A stretch of DNA of 40,371 bases from Candidatus Methanogaster sp. (lineage in GTDB: Archaea; Halobacteriota; Methanosarcinia; Methanosarcinales; Methanogasteraceae): positions 1 to 40,371 of the forward strand of contig PQXF01000010.1 of the NCBI GenBank assembly GCA_003194445.1. Direction: 5' to 3'. The position numbers were made by a program, and so were the translations under genes. The notes beneath the pieces were generated by a model. It did not search any database and had not been told where the DNA came from. It saw only the letters and a program-made list of their open reading frames with translations. Positions within the stretch are counted from its first letter, which is position 1. The number at the start of each line of letters is the position of its first letter. This document shows, in pieces, positions 18,499 to 26,820 of this stretch.

Positions 18499-18816
18499 GG
18501 GGGCAGACACCAGATGACCGTGGAAACCGCGGAATTCTTAAACACCGTCTGATACTCAGGTATATCACATGTAAGACCTCGGTGCATCCGGATCGGATGT
18601 GGTTGGTGACCAACATCTTTTTGATCAGGGCGCAGCCATACATAAGTTTACCATGCCTGAGACAGGGATGTCAATGTCCTTCGCCGTACCAGAAAGAGAG
18701 AAGATGACGCCAGCGATCCACCTGATGAATGTTAGAGCAAAACAAGTGGACCTTGAGAGTTTGGAACCGCGATCTCGGGTGATTGAGCGCAGGAAAAGTT
18801 GCAGCGAGGATTATCG

Positions 18817-20304
18817 ATGAGCAGACCGGATGATGCACAAGACTACACGCCAGATGAGGTTATCGAGTGGTCTGAGAAGTACAGACCAAAAACACTCGCC
18901 AGAATCGCGGGCAACAAAAAACCAGTGAGCGACCTCTGCGCGTGGGCTAAAGCGTGGAAACATGGGATACCTGACAAGAAAGCAGCGATCCTGTATGGAA
19001 AGCCGGGAATTGGCAAAACAACGGCAGCTTATGCACTTGCGCATGATTTTAACTGGGAGGTGATCGAACTGAACGCGAGCGACCAGCGGACAGCGGCTTC
19101 GATCCGGAAGGTCGCGGGATCTGCCTCCAGGACGGCAGCGCTCTGCGGCGGCATCCGGTTGATCGTGCTTGATGAGGCAGACAACATCCATGGCAATGCC
19201 GACCGGGGTGGGGCGCAGGCGCTTGGTAAGATCATCAAAGACACATCACAGCCGATTCTTCTAACGGCAAACGATTTGTACGGGGTTTCACAGAGCATAA
19301 AAAACCTGTGCGTCCCAATAGCCTTCCGTTCGATGCAGAGCAGGTCGATAATCCCGGTGCTCAAGAAGATATGCCAGAATGAGGGGCTCTCCTGCGATGT
19401 CGATGTTCTCCAGAAGGTCGCAGAGACTGCACATGGTGATGTCAGGAGCGCAATCAACGATCTGCAAGCCGTGGCGGCAGGGAAAAGCGAATTGCGCGTC
19501 GAAGACGTGGTCACATCTTCACGAGATCCAAGAGACACGATATTCGATGCATTAAAAAAGATATTTAAAGGAAAGGACATCAAAGAGGCGTTGGATGCGA
19601 CGTATGGCATAGATGAGACGCCGGACGACCTCATCCAGTGGGTCGATGAGAACCTGCCTGCCCAGTATCGCGGCGCCGATATGGCACGCGGCTTTGCCAT
19701 GCTTTCACGCGCCGATCTATTTCTTGGTAGGGTCCAGCTCCGCCAGAACTACCGGATGTGGCGGTATGCAGGCGCGATCATGTCATCCGGTATTGCGGCC
19801 GCAAAATCCCGCGAATACCATGGAGCGCGGTTCATGCCGCCATCGCGGTGGCGCAGACTCAAGAGTACCAGGACGAGCCGCCAGATAAGGGACGCTGTAT
19901 CGGAAAAGATCGGTCTGGCATGCCACATCTCCCAGAAATACGCACAGTTAAACGTCCTTCCATTCATCAAGATCTTGTTCTCAGATAGTGATTATGCGGT
20001 GCCTCTTGCAGCACGGATGGATCTCGACCTTGATGAGATTGCATACATAACCGGCAGCAAGAAAAGCACAAAGAAGGTGAAGACGATCCACCAGGAAGCG
20101 CGGGAGATGACCGATGGCGAGACATCGGAGCGCATCGAGACGTTCGGCAGACTTGGCGCTTACAGGGAGGGTGCCGAAGAGGGGGCTGGAGCGGTGCGGG
20201 CGGAGGTTCGTGTGCGACCACAAAAGCCTCGTAAGGAGCCAAAGAAAGAGGAAAAAGAAGAAAAAGAGGAGAAGAAGCCGCAGACCTCGCTCTTTGATTT
20301 TTAG
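18817..20304 (+). CDS. rfcL: Replication factor C large subunit (clamp loader)
   Basis: Large subunit of the archaeal clamp loader, which with RfcS opens PCNA and loads it on primed DNA. AAA+ motifs: Walker A GKPGIGKT at residues 61-68, Walker B VLDEAD with DEAD at 119-122, sensor 1 LTANDLYG, sensor 2/arginine region GDVRSAINDLQ. After the collar domain the tail becomes lysine/glutamate-rich (KEPKKEEKEEKEEKK) and ends in a PCNA-binding PIP box QTSLFDF followed by TAG. ATG 18817 has GAGG 9 nt upstream; a codon at 18799 is an alternative. The 3' end is duplicated at 25604-25784, on the far side of the next island. Core gene, length 495 as usual. Confidence 0.95.
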   Translation: MSRPDDAQDYTPDEVIEWSEKYRPKTLARIAGNKKPVSDLCAWAKAWKHGIPDKKAAILYGKPGIGKTTAAYALAHDFNWEVIELNASDQRTAASIRKVAGSASRTAALCGGIRLIVLDEADNIHGNADRGGAQALGKIIKDTSQPILLTANDLYGVSQSIKNLCVPIAFRSMQSRSIIPVLKKICQNEGLSCDVDVLQKVAETAHGDVRSAINDLQAVAAGKSELRVEDVVTSSRDPRDTIFDALKKIFKGKDIKEALDATYGIDETPDDLIQWVDENLPAQYRGADMARGFAMLSRADLFLGRVQLRQNYRMWRYAGAIMSSGIAAAKSREYHGARFMPPSRWRRLKSTRTSRQIRDAVSEKIGLACHISQKYAQLNVLPFIKILFSDSDYAVPLAARMDLDLDEIAYITGSKKSTKKVKTIHQEAREMTDGETSERIETFGRLGAYREGAEEGAGAVRAEVRVRPQKPRKEPKKEEKEEKEEKKPQTSLFDF

Positions 20305-20356
20305 TGTGTGGGTGATCGAAGAAAGAAATAGAGATGGGAGGTGAAAAGGTATCACA

Positions 20357-20521
20357 ATGGCCGAAGCAGAAATAATAGACGTTGTTCATAAACATGATGT
20401 GTTTAAACCGATCGGAAAAGTTGAGCCAGTAGCTGGGTCAGTCGTGAGACAAATCAAGAAAGTGATGACCATCCTCACGACGACTTATGGATGTTTCAAA
20501 AGAAAATACGACAAGCTGTGA
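20357..20521 (+). CDS. Small AF2212-like (DUF104) antitoxin
   Basis: A 54-residue frame too short for most gene finders. IIDVVHKHDVFKPIGKVEPVAGSVVR matches the pattern of DUF104 antitoxins (IIEAVYEDGVFKPL.KV.L.EG..V). GGAGGTGA at 20337-20344 is a good ribosome-binding site, 12 nt upstream. The last third (QIKKVMTILTTTYGCFKRK) diverges from the family. Such antitoxins normally pair with a downstream PIN toxin; none follows here, so it may be an orphan left by a lost module. It lies at the left edge of the AT-rich island. Confidence 0.5.
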   Translation: MAEAEIIDVVHKHDVFKPIGKVEPVAGSVVRQIKKVMTILTTTYGCFKRKYDKL

Positions 20522-20548
20522 TCTATGCAAAATATTAATAAAGATATC

Positions 20549-20572
20549 GTGCCTTTATAATTCGAGGAGGAA
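20549..20572 (+). promoter_or_regulatory. Promoter and ribosome-binding site of the island operon
   Basis: GCCTTTATAATT (20551-20562) is a TATA-like box and GAGGAGG (20564-20570) a full-strength Shine-Dalgarno sequence 8 nt upstream of the leader ATG at 20579. The two are too close for that TATA box to supply the leader (start would be ~20587), so the real promoter may be the AATATTAATAAAG at 20530-20542, or translation of the leader may come from an upstream transcript. Confidence 0.35.
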
Positions 20573-20578
20573 AAATAT

Positions 20579-20674
20579 ATGAATAACATCCTGTCGAAAG
20601 TTGTCGGTAATCATGCCCGAGTGGTCAAAGGTGGTGGAAGAGAATGGATGAGACGTGTATGGCAAACACTATGA
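20579..20674 (+). CDS. 31-residue leader peptide coupled to the methyltransferase
   Basis: Starts at ATG 20579 behind the strongest ribosome-binding site of the region (GAGGAGG). It reads MNNILSKVVGNHARVVKGGG and ends LQTL-like with TGA at 20672, which overlaps the ATG of the methyltransferase gene (ATGA, 20671-20674). This fits a short leader whose translation feeds ribosomes to the next gene. The bases GCCCGAGTGGTCAAAGG within it look like the D-arm of a tRNA-Leu/Ser gene, but no other tRNA part is present. It resembles no known protein. Confidence 0.45.
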   Translation: MNNILSKVVGNHARVVKGGGREWMRRVWQTL

Positions 20675-21795
20675 AAACCAAAATAGCACATCCAAAACTA
20701 AATTCAGGAGATTGGTCAGGTAGTTGCCTATCCACAGAAAGTACGCTCCATCAGCTTTCTCCATATATTGGAAAAATTAAGTCTGTTTTTGCAAGAAAGT
20801 TAATCACAACATACTCAAAACCAAGAGATATCATACTAGATCCTTTTGCGGGCTCTGGTACGGTGGCATTCGAATCACTGATTGCTGAAAGGCATGCTAT
20901 CGCAAACGATGTGAATCCGTATGCAGTGACTTTAATTAAAGCCAAAATGTTCCCACCCAAGTCTTTTGAGGAAGCGATTAAAAAGGTTGAACATTACAAT
21001 TCTTTGAGTGAAAAACGTAGTAAAAATGTTGACTTAGAAGAGGTGCCGGATTGGGTTAAAAAATTCTATCACCAAGATACATTGAAGGAAATAACTTCCC
21101 TCAGCCAATTGCTGCGGGAGAATAACGAAAATTTTTTGCTTGCATGTCTCTTAGGGATTCTGCATCATGAGCGTCCTGGTTTTTTGTCTTATCCTGCAAG
21201 TCATTTAGTTCCATATTTGAGAACAAAGAAATATCCCCCAAAGAAATACCCTGATATGTATTCCTACAGAGATGTAGAATCGAGGCTTATTAAAAAAATA
21301 CAAAGAGCATATAAACGATTCCCTGAAATCGATAAAACGTTGGGAAGGATATGTTTTCAAAAGGATGCTAAACAACTGGTTCTGCAAGAAAATAGTATAG
21401 ATGCTGTGATATCAAGCCCCCCGTATATGAACGCCCTTGATTATGCCAGAGATAATAGATTGCGATTATGGGTTTTAGGGGAAAGCGACTATAAAAAATA
21501 CGATGCTAAAAGTCCAAGAAACATTGAAGACTTTAAGAAGTTAATGAAAACTGTGATGAAGAACATCTATCCTGCACTGAAGGTGGATTCTTACTGTATA
21601 TTTGTTCTTGGAGATGTAAACAAATCAAAAAAATCAATTAACACTGCATCAGCCGTTATAGGTCTTGCAAGTGACATAGGAGGTTTTAATTGTGAAGGAT
21701 TCATTCGAGATGAAGTACCTGCTTTCAGAAGATCTAGAAAAGATGGCGCGTGTACAAAAAATGAGTGGATAGTTGTATTAAGGAAGGTGAGTTGA
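20671..21795 (+). CDS. DNA methyltransferase (SPPY-type, N4-cytosine/N6-adenine)
   Basis: A 374-residue AdoMet-dependent DNA methyltransferase. AdoMet-binding motif I is DPFAGSGT at residues 57-64, followed by ANDVNPYA, whose acidic residue would bind the ribose. The catalytic motif IV is SPPY at 249-252 (SSPPYMNALDYARDN), typical of amino-methyltransferases. Motif I precedes motif IV. The first 50 residues (LNSGDWSGSCLSTESTLHQLSPYIGKIKS) fit DNA methylases of this class. ATG 20671 overlaps the leader stop; ATG 20644 would overlap the leader gene by 31 nt. The kinase gene begins 4 nt after the stop. Target sequence and whether it protects or marks DNA are unknown. Confidence 0.8.
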   Translation: MKTKIAHPKLNSGDWSGSCLSTESTLHQLSPYIGKIKSVFARKLITTYSKPRDIILDPFAGSGTVAFESLIAERHAIANDVNPYAVTLIKAKMFPPKSFEEAIKKVEHYNSLSEKRSKNVDLEEVPDWVKKFYHQDTLKEITSLSQLLRENNENFLLACLLGILHHERPGFLSYPASHLVPYLRTKKYPPKKYPDMYSYRDVESRLIKKIQRAYKRFPEIDKTLGRICFQKDAKQLVLQENSIDAVISSPPYMNALDYARDNRLRLWVLGESDYKKYDAKSPRNIEDFKKLMKTVMKNIYPALKVDSYCIFVLGDVNKSKKSINTASAVIGLASDIGGFNCEGFIRDEVPAFRRSRKDGACTKNEWIVVLRKVS

Positions 21796-21799
21796 ACAA

Positions 21800-23203
21800 A
21801 TGGGTAAATCGGACTTGCCACCAGTTGATTGCTTTGTTGGAGAAAGATTTGGAGATTACGAATTCATTGAAGAGATAGGGCGAGGAAAAAGAGGTGTTGT
21901 TTATAAAGCTTACAATAAGTCCATCGACCATTACAGAGCATGTAAGATAATACCACAAAAAAATCTGGGATCTGCTTGGGAACTTGAAATTACAAAGGTT
22001 GTTAAATTAGAAGGGATTCAACGAATTGCTCAGTATATAGACCACGATGCAAAATTATTGGATAATACCCCCTATGTGTGCATTTTATGGGAATATATAC
22101 AAGGATGCAATTTAAGAGATTTTATAAGAGAGAATCCAACTGCAATAACACTTGGAATCATAAGTGCTATAACTGATCAAATATTCAAGGCATTTATTGC
22201 AATGAAAGATCGAGGGATTTCGCACAATGACTTGCATGAAGGAAATATTCTAATTTATTACGATACTGGCATGATTGACCCAGACATTCCCAGAATCAAA
22301 ATAACCGACTTCGGGATCGGAGGGTCCCATAATGAATTAAAGCCCAAAGATGACTACAGAGAATTGGCGCGGATATGCTATAATTTGCTCAACTTAATCG
22401 ATCCATCGAATCTCGATGGCAAAGATAGGTTTTTTTATGATAGATTCATAGTATCTATTCAAAAAAGACTCTTAGAAGCAAATCCCACCGTAGGACATTT
22501 TGTACAGAATCCCCAAGAACTAATAAAGATTTTGAGGAGGATTCCTGATGAATATGATACGCTTGAAGTCGAAAGACCGAAAAAATTAACTCATCCTTTT
22601 GATTATCTCCGATGCGAGCAGATAGGCAATTCTTTTGAATTGCTTCAGCTTTTATATTCACAAAATTTTCCGGGATATAATGACCTTCTGCGAAGGAATA
22701 ATACTATTTTGACGGGACCGAGGGGCTGTGGCAAGACTACTATCTTCAGAAACCTAAGCCTAAAAACTCAACTAATAGCAGGAAAAAGAGAAGGAGCTAC
22801 AGGAGATTTTATAGGGATCTATTACCATTGCACTGACCTCTATTTTGCTTTTCCTTATCTAAAGTCGGAATTGAACGATGTTAAAAGACAAGCGATAATC
22901 CACTACTTCAATTTGTCTATTTTATATGAAATATTGGATTTATTATCTGAAGCATCTAAAAGATTTGAAGATTTAGTCAATGAACGAGATCTCATCGATC
23001 TTCAAATATTTTTAAAAGGATATTTTAGTATATATCATCAGCCTCCAGAAGGGTCCAATATCATCAGGCATTTAATGTCCTTTATAGTGGGAGAAAAAAA
23101 GGCTGTGAGGGATTGGTTCAATAAAAAAAAGGTGCGAAAAAGCCAGATTTTTTGCCTTTGGATTTCATCAAAGAAACTTCTTTATTTTTACAAAAAGATA
23201 TAA
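21800..23203 (+). CDS. Protein kinase-P-loop ATPase fusion, 0-frame part
   Basis: Residues 20-250 are an active-looking eukaryotic-type Ser/Thr kinase: glycine loop GRGKRGVVYKA, Lys49 (YRACKII), catalytic HNDLHEGN with Asp144 and Asn149, and DFG at 170-172. HND replaces HRD, so regulation by activation-loop phosphorylation is less likely. From about 270 an ORC/STAND-like P-loop ATPase starts, with Walker A GPRGCGKT at 306-313. The 0 frame ends 23203 with 24 non-family residues after DWFNKKK, while the ATPase goes on in the -1 frame (next entry) via an A AAA AAG heptamer at 23125-23131. The full -1 product would be about 830 residues. Four bases separate it from the methyltransferase gene. Confidence 0.8.
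   Translation: MGKSDLPPVDCFVGERFGDYEFIEEIGRGKRGVVYKAYNKSIDHYRACKIIPQKNLGSAWELEITKVVKLEGIQRIAQYIDHDAKLLDNTPYVCILWEYIQGCNLRDFIRENPTAITLGIISAITDQIFKAFIAMKDRGISHNDLHEGNILIYYDTGMIDPDIPRIKITDFGIGGSHNELKPKDDYRELARICYNLLNLIDPSNLDGKDRFFYDRFIVSIQKRLLEANPTVGHFVQNPQELIKILRRIPDEYDTLEVERPKKLTHPFDYLRCEQIGNSFELLQLLYSQNFPGYNDLLRRNNTILTGPRGCGKTTIFRNLSLKTQLIAGKREGATGDFIGIYYHCTDLYFAFPYLKSELNDVKRQAIIHYFNLSILYEILDLLSEASKRFEDLVNERDLIDLQIFLKGYFSIYHQPPEGSNIIRHLMSFIVGEKKAVRDWFNKKKVRKSQIFCLWISSKKLLYFYKKI
23125..23155 (+). other. Candidate -1 ribosomal frameshift site
   Basis: An eight-A run (23123-23130) followed by G makes A AAA AAG in the 0 frame at 23125-23131, the same heptamer used by bacterial dnaX. Slipping by -1 joins DWFNKK to [15 protein letters not shown] and restores the whole ATPase. 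Two bases downstream GCGAAAAA (23134-23141) can pair with TTTTTTGC (23148-23155) around a 6-nt loop; this stem is weak and closer than usual. A deletion/insertion error or a true mutation in the A run explains the data equally well. Confidence 0.45.
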
Positions 23204-24291
23204 AACTGTTCAGAGATAAACCAATATATTACCTATTAGACGATTACTCCCTGCCAACGGTGTCTGAGCAATTGCAACGAACATTGAACGATTTTATTTT
23301 GTTCCCTACTGAGGGGGCAGAACATTTCTATAAACTATCAACTGAGAGCATCATCACATTTTACCCGTATAATTCCAAAGATAAATTAATGGTTGAAAAT
23401 AGGGAATATGTAGTCGTTGATATAGGCAGTTATTTCCTTCATTCAGATTCCTCGGTAATTGAAATTTTTCTTTCGGAAGTCATCAACAATCGATTGAAAA
23501 ATTCGGAAGAAATAGACGCCAAGTATCATGATATTCAATTGATATTAGGAGAAAATCCATATAAGTCGTATAACAAACTTGCTCGTGAACTGCGAGCAGG
23601 CGGAAGGGTCCAATATTATGGTTGGGAAACTGTTGTTGATTTATGTTCTGGTGATGTGGCTAATATACTTGAGTTGGTCAAGCGAATGTTTGAAGCCGTA
23701 GGTCCAGAGAATTTTTCCGATCCAGAGGGAGTTGAAATGCCAATAGCTTATCACAAAAGCGATAACTTAAAAACTACCCATATACAGGATAAAGCTATAA
23801 GGGAGGCAGGAAATGAATTTTTACAACAAATCGGAGCAATTCCTGTAGAAGATTGTGGTCCACAACTTAAAAAAATAGTCGAAGCGTTTGGGCGAATTGC
23901 TCATTGGTATCTACTAAACAAAAATTCTAAAAATTTGGAAAGTAAACCTCCACAACAGGCATTTAGGATTGAAATGCAAGAGCCACCTGATTTGGATGAA
24001 ACTTCGAAGAAGATATATGACAACCTTATAAAATATGGAATATTCCTTCGAGACATAAGAGGAAAAAGTCAAAGGGGGAATGTTGTTGATAGGCTATATC
24101 TCCGGAGGCTTTTGATTCCAACCTTCAAATTAACACCTAGCAAAAGGGATTCCGTGCGCATGGATAAGGAAGAAATTTTATTACTATTAAAAGAACCCGA
24201 AAGGTGCAAAGACGCGCCAACAATCAAAAAAATGGCAAAGAAAGCAAAATCCTTGCTGGATAAAAACCAAGAGAGGCTTTTTGATGAATGA
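23152..24291 (+). CDS. ATPase continuation in the -1 frame
   Basis: The frame is open from 23125 with no good start codon or ribosome-binding site of its own; TTG 23152 is only the first nominal start. It reads [14 protein letters not shown] and then [12 protein letters not shown], a Walker B strand with two aspartates that the upstream P-loop needs, followed by a long alpha/beta region ([13 protein letters not shown]) and a winged-helix-like end ([40 protein letters not shown]) as in ORC/Cdc6-type ATPases. So it is the second part of the kinase-ATPase protein. It overlaps the next gene by 8 bases (ATGAATGA). Confidence 0.75.
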   Translation: MPLDFIKETSLFLQKDIKLFRDKPIYYLLDDYSLPTVSEQLQRTLNDFILFPTEGAEHFYKLSTESIITFYPYNSKDKLMVENREYVVVDIGSYFLHSDSSVIEIFLSEVINNRLKNSEEIDAKYHDIQLILGENPYKSYNKLARELRAGGRVQYYGWETVVDLCSGDVANILELVKRMFEAVGPENFSDPEGVEMPIAYHKSDNLKTTHIQDKAIREAGNEFLQQIGAIPVEDCGPQLKKIVEAFGRIAHWYLLNKNSKNLESKPPQQAFRIEMQEPPDLDETSKKIYDNLIKYGIFLRDIRGKSQRGNVVDRLYLRRLLIPTFKLTPSKRDSVRMDKEEILLLLKEPERCKDAPTIKKMAKKAKSLLDKNQERLFDE

Positions 24292-25381
24292 GTTGTCTTT
24301 CTCGGAAGCCTTCCCACAGATGGAACCTCTTGACCCGTCTAAAATTCCAGAAGATTCAGTCTACATCGGAGCTGCAGGTTTTGAAGATAGATGTCTGGCA
24401 TTTCTTGAAGAATGCAGTGAAAAGAGTATAAGATTTCAGAAAGTCGTTGGCGTAAAATATGAACCATTTGATGAAAAGAACAAAGTCAATGAATTTGAAG
24501 AATTAGCGATTAAGGTAACTAAAAAAAGCAAATCAGAATGGGTAACTTATGATCGCCCCAATCCTGAAGAATTTTCTAATTCCATTAAACACTTGGAAAA
24601 ATTAATTGGTTCAGCAGAAAATATTGTTATCGATATTTCAGGCATGTCAAAATTTTTGATAGTAGTATTGCTTTACGGGTTAAGAGAGCGTCCAGGCAAT
24701 ATTCATATCATATATTGCGAAGCAGGAATTTATCACCCTTTAAGAGAAGAATATGAATCTGAAAAGGAAAAACTTTCAGAAGATACACCGCCTTCATTTC
24801 TTACTACTGATGTTTATAAAATCGTTACTACGACCGAATTATCCGGTACATCAATGCAAGGAGCACCATTATTGATAATTGCTTTCCCCACGTTCAACTA
24901 TAAAGAGATGTACGCATTATTAAATGAAATCACGCCACAGTGTTTGATTAAAATTGAAGGGAATCCTAGAGAGGTTCATAATCAATGGAGATTGGAAGCT
25001 ATACGCCATATTAATAGAAAGATAGCTCGCGACTTTGCTCCGAATATTGAAAATATATCTGAAGAAGAGTTGAGTACGTTTGATTATCTAAAAACAATTC
25101 GCATCCTTAATGATATCTATGATAAACATAAATACACACATAAATGCATTATAGCTCCAACTGGTAGTAAATTGCAGACACTGGGAGTTTTATTTTTCAA
25201 ACAAATGTATCCTGAAATACAGTTGGTATATCCTGCTACCTCTAAGTTTTCAAAAGAATATACTGAAGGGTGTACGAAAATTTGGCACATACGATTTGAA
25301 AATTTTTCTCGCTTTATGGTAGAACTTGGGAATTTTAGAAGGGCTGGATTGATGCAGTTGAAGGACATGTTACAGGACTAA
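24284..25381 (+). CDS. Duplicated Rossmann-like protein, possible ligand sensor
   Basis: A 365-residue soluble protein, last gene of the island operon. I see two similar halves. The N-terminal half begins [18 protein letters not shown] and has [21 protein letters not shown] followed by IHIIYCEAG. The C-terminal half has [18 protein letters not shown] and [19 protein letters not shown] followed by IQLVYPAT. The strand-loop-helix with SGMSK or TGSK in matching positions resembles nucleotide-binding loops of CARF/Rossmann sensors, but this is my inference, not a family match. ATG 24284 overlaps the end of the ATPase frame. No catalytic effector domain can be named. Confidence 0.65.
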   Translation: MNELSFSEAFPQMEPLDPSKIPEDSVYIGAAGFEDRCLAFLEECSEKSIRFQKVVGVKYEPFDEKNKVNEFEELAIKVTKKSKSEWVTYDRPNPEEFSNSIKHLEKLIGSAENIVIDISGMSKFLIVVLLYGLRERPGNIHIIYCEAGIYHPLREEYESEKEKLSEDTPPSFLTTDVYKIVTTTELSGTSMQGAPLLIIAFPTFNYKEMYALLNEITPQCLIKIEGNPREVHNQWRLEAIRHINRKIARDFAPNIENISEEELSTFDYLKTIRILNDIYDKHKYTHKCIIAPTGSKLQTLGVLFFKQMYPEIQLVYPATSKFSKEYTEGCTKIWHIRFENFSRFMVELGNFRRAGLMQLKDMLQD

Positions 25382-25451
25382 AGTGGCTTTGTAGAAACTT
25401 TTACCGATGTGACAAAGAAACATATCTTCAAATCACTCACCCAACGAGCGC

Positions 25452-25784
25452 ATGCCCGCGCCAAGTGAGATCGCCTACTCGCGAACGTATACTCCGATAG
25501 ATATGCAAGTTTCGGCACGGGCAGGTTGTCCGGGCATTAATCAACACGCCCGACTGCTCGATAAACGGTATATGCCCAACGATCAGGACGCCGCAATCAA
25601 AAACGATGGCAAGACGTCAGAACACATCGAGAAGTTCGGCAGACTTAGCGCCTACGAATGGGCGGCTGGAGCGGTGCGGGCGGAGGTTCGTGTGCGGCCA
25701 CAAAAGCCTCGTAAGGAGCCAAAGAAAGAGGAAAAAGAAGAAAAAGAGGAGAAGAAGCCGCAGACCTCGCTCTTTGATTTCTGA
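25452..25784 (+). pseudogene. Second copy of the rfcL 3' end (orphan PIP-box tail)
   Basis: Bases 25664-25780 are nearly identical to 20184-20300 of rfcL (offset 5480), and 25604-25655 match 20112-20163 less closely, with a 12-bp gap between. The frame encodes GKTSEHIEKFGRLSAYEW, the Lys/Glu-rich linker, and the full PIP box QTSLFDF before TGA. Upstream, 25452-25600 encodes an unrelated stretch (MPAPSEIAYSRTYTPIDMQV), so the 110-residue frame could make a small PCNA-binding peptide, or be a dead relic of an old rfcL end left when the island inserted. No ribosome-binding site is visible. Confidence 0.65.
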
Positions 25785-25817
25785 TCTGCGGAAAAATGTA
25801 AGAAGGTCAGAGCGCCC

Positions 25818-26711
25818 TCACACCCCCTTGACAGGGATGGTGAACGAGAAGGTGCTGCCCCTTCCTTCCTTACTTTCTGCCCAGATTCTACCGCCGTGCA
25901 TCCCAATGATCTCCTTTGCCATCGGGAGTCCGAGACCAGTCCCGCTCGACGCGGCATCCACCTTATAGAACCGGTCAAATATCTTATCAAGCGCATTCGC
26001 AGGAATCCCTATGCCAGTGTCCGATACCGAGGTCAGCAACTCGCCGTCCCTGACCTGCGCGGCTACTGAGATGCGCCCTTCTGACGTGAATTTTATTGCA
26101 TTGGTGAGGATGTTTGCGAAAGCGCGGGTCAGCCTATCGCGATCGCCGGTGATCGCCGGAAGATCATCAGGTACATCCATAGTAAGCGTGGATCCTTTGA
26201 GTTCAGCAGTCTGCTGCATCCGGTCGGTCACGTCGTATATGATGCCGCCAAACGAAATCTCCTCTTTTATAAGCGTAATATTCCCGGTCTCGATATTTGC
26301 GAGTTCGGCGATATCGATGATCATCCGCGTGATGCGGTTTATCTCCTGCTTTACATCATACAGGCTATCCTTCTGCTGTTTTGTTATCTTGCCAAGATGC
26401 TGATCCAGAAGTAGTTCCGCATGTCCATCGATAGACGTCAGCGGAACGAGCAGTTCCTCAGCGGTTCTTGCAAAGAACTCGTTTCGCTCCTTTTCTGCTG
26501 CCTTTAGTTCGCTGTTCTCGGAGATCAGTCTGGCTTCTTCGTCGGGAGTACGTCGCTCCACGTTAAGTCCCGCATAGCCCATCAGAATCAGTGTGACCAG
26601 CCATATCCCAAGTTGCACCACCGCATTCTGTGCAGCGATGGTACTTGCAACCGCAATGGCCATCGTCCCAACAAGTGTGAGTATCAGTCCGGTTCGTGTA
26701 ATATTGTGCAT
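25818..26711 (-). CDS. Membrane histidine-kinase-like protein lacking the phospho-acceptor histidine
   Basis: A 297-residue sensor-kinase-like protein. Two N-terminal membrane segments (LILTLVGTMAIAVAS; LGIWLVTLILMGYAG) are followed by a short coiled coil, a HisKA-like dimerisation domain and a HATPase_c domain with N box (ANILTNAIKFT), G1 (DTGIGI) and G2 (GTGLGLPMAKEI). In the H box the expected S-H-E-L-R-x-P-L reads A-E-E-L-L-V-P-L (residues 84-91): the phosphorylated histidine is Glu85. It can bind ATP but cannot autophosphorylate in the usual way. No response regulator is adjacent. It lies convergent to the rfcL tail copy, 34 bases away. Confidence 0.85.
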   Translation of the reverse strand: MHNITRTGLILTLVGTMAIAVASTIAAQNAVVQLGIWLVTLILMGYAGLNVERRTPDEEARLISENSELKAAEKERNEFFARTAEELLVPLTSIDGHAELLLDQHLGKITKQQKDSLYDVKQEINRITRMIIDIAELANIETGNITLIKEEISFGGIIYDVTDRMQQTAELKGSTLTMDVPDDLPAITGDRDRLTRAFANILTNAIKFTSEGRISVAAQVRDGELLTSVSDTGIGIPANALDKIFDRFYKVDAASSGTGLGLPMAKEIIGMHGGRIWAESKEGRGSTFSFTIPVKGV

Positions 26712-26820
26712 TGATTACCGCCTTACCTATTTGTTATACGTACTGGTTCGAGTCCAATTATATCTATCGGACTCGGGCGGTGTGGCTGTAAGTGACCGGG
26801 CGGGGTCTCGGACTCTGTAG

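Noticed and set aside
18599-18820. 73-codon frame just before rfcL
   Set aside because: Overlaps the rfcL start, no ribosome-binding site and no recognisable family; it lies downstream of a decayed wtpC tail and is probably chance.
20609-20640. tRNA-like sequence GCCCGAGTGGTCAAAGG
   Set aside because: Only the D-arm matches; no acceptor stem, anticodon arm or T-arm can be formed around it, so it is not a tRNA gene.
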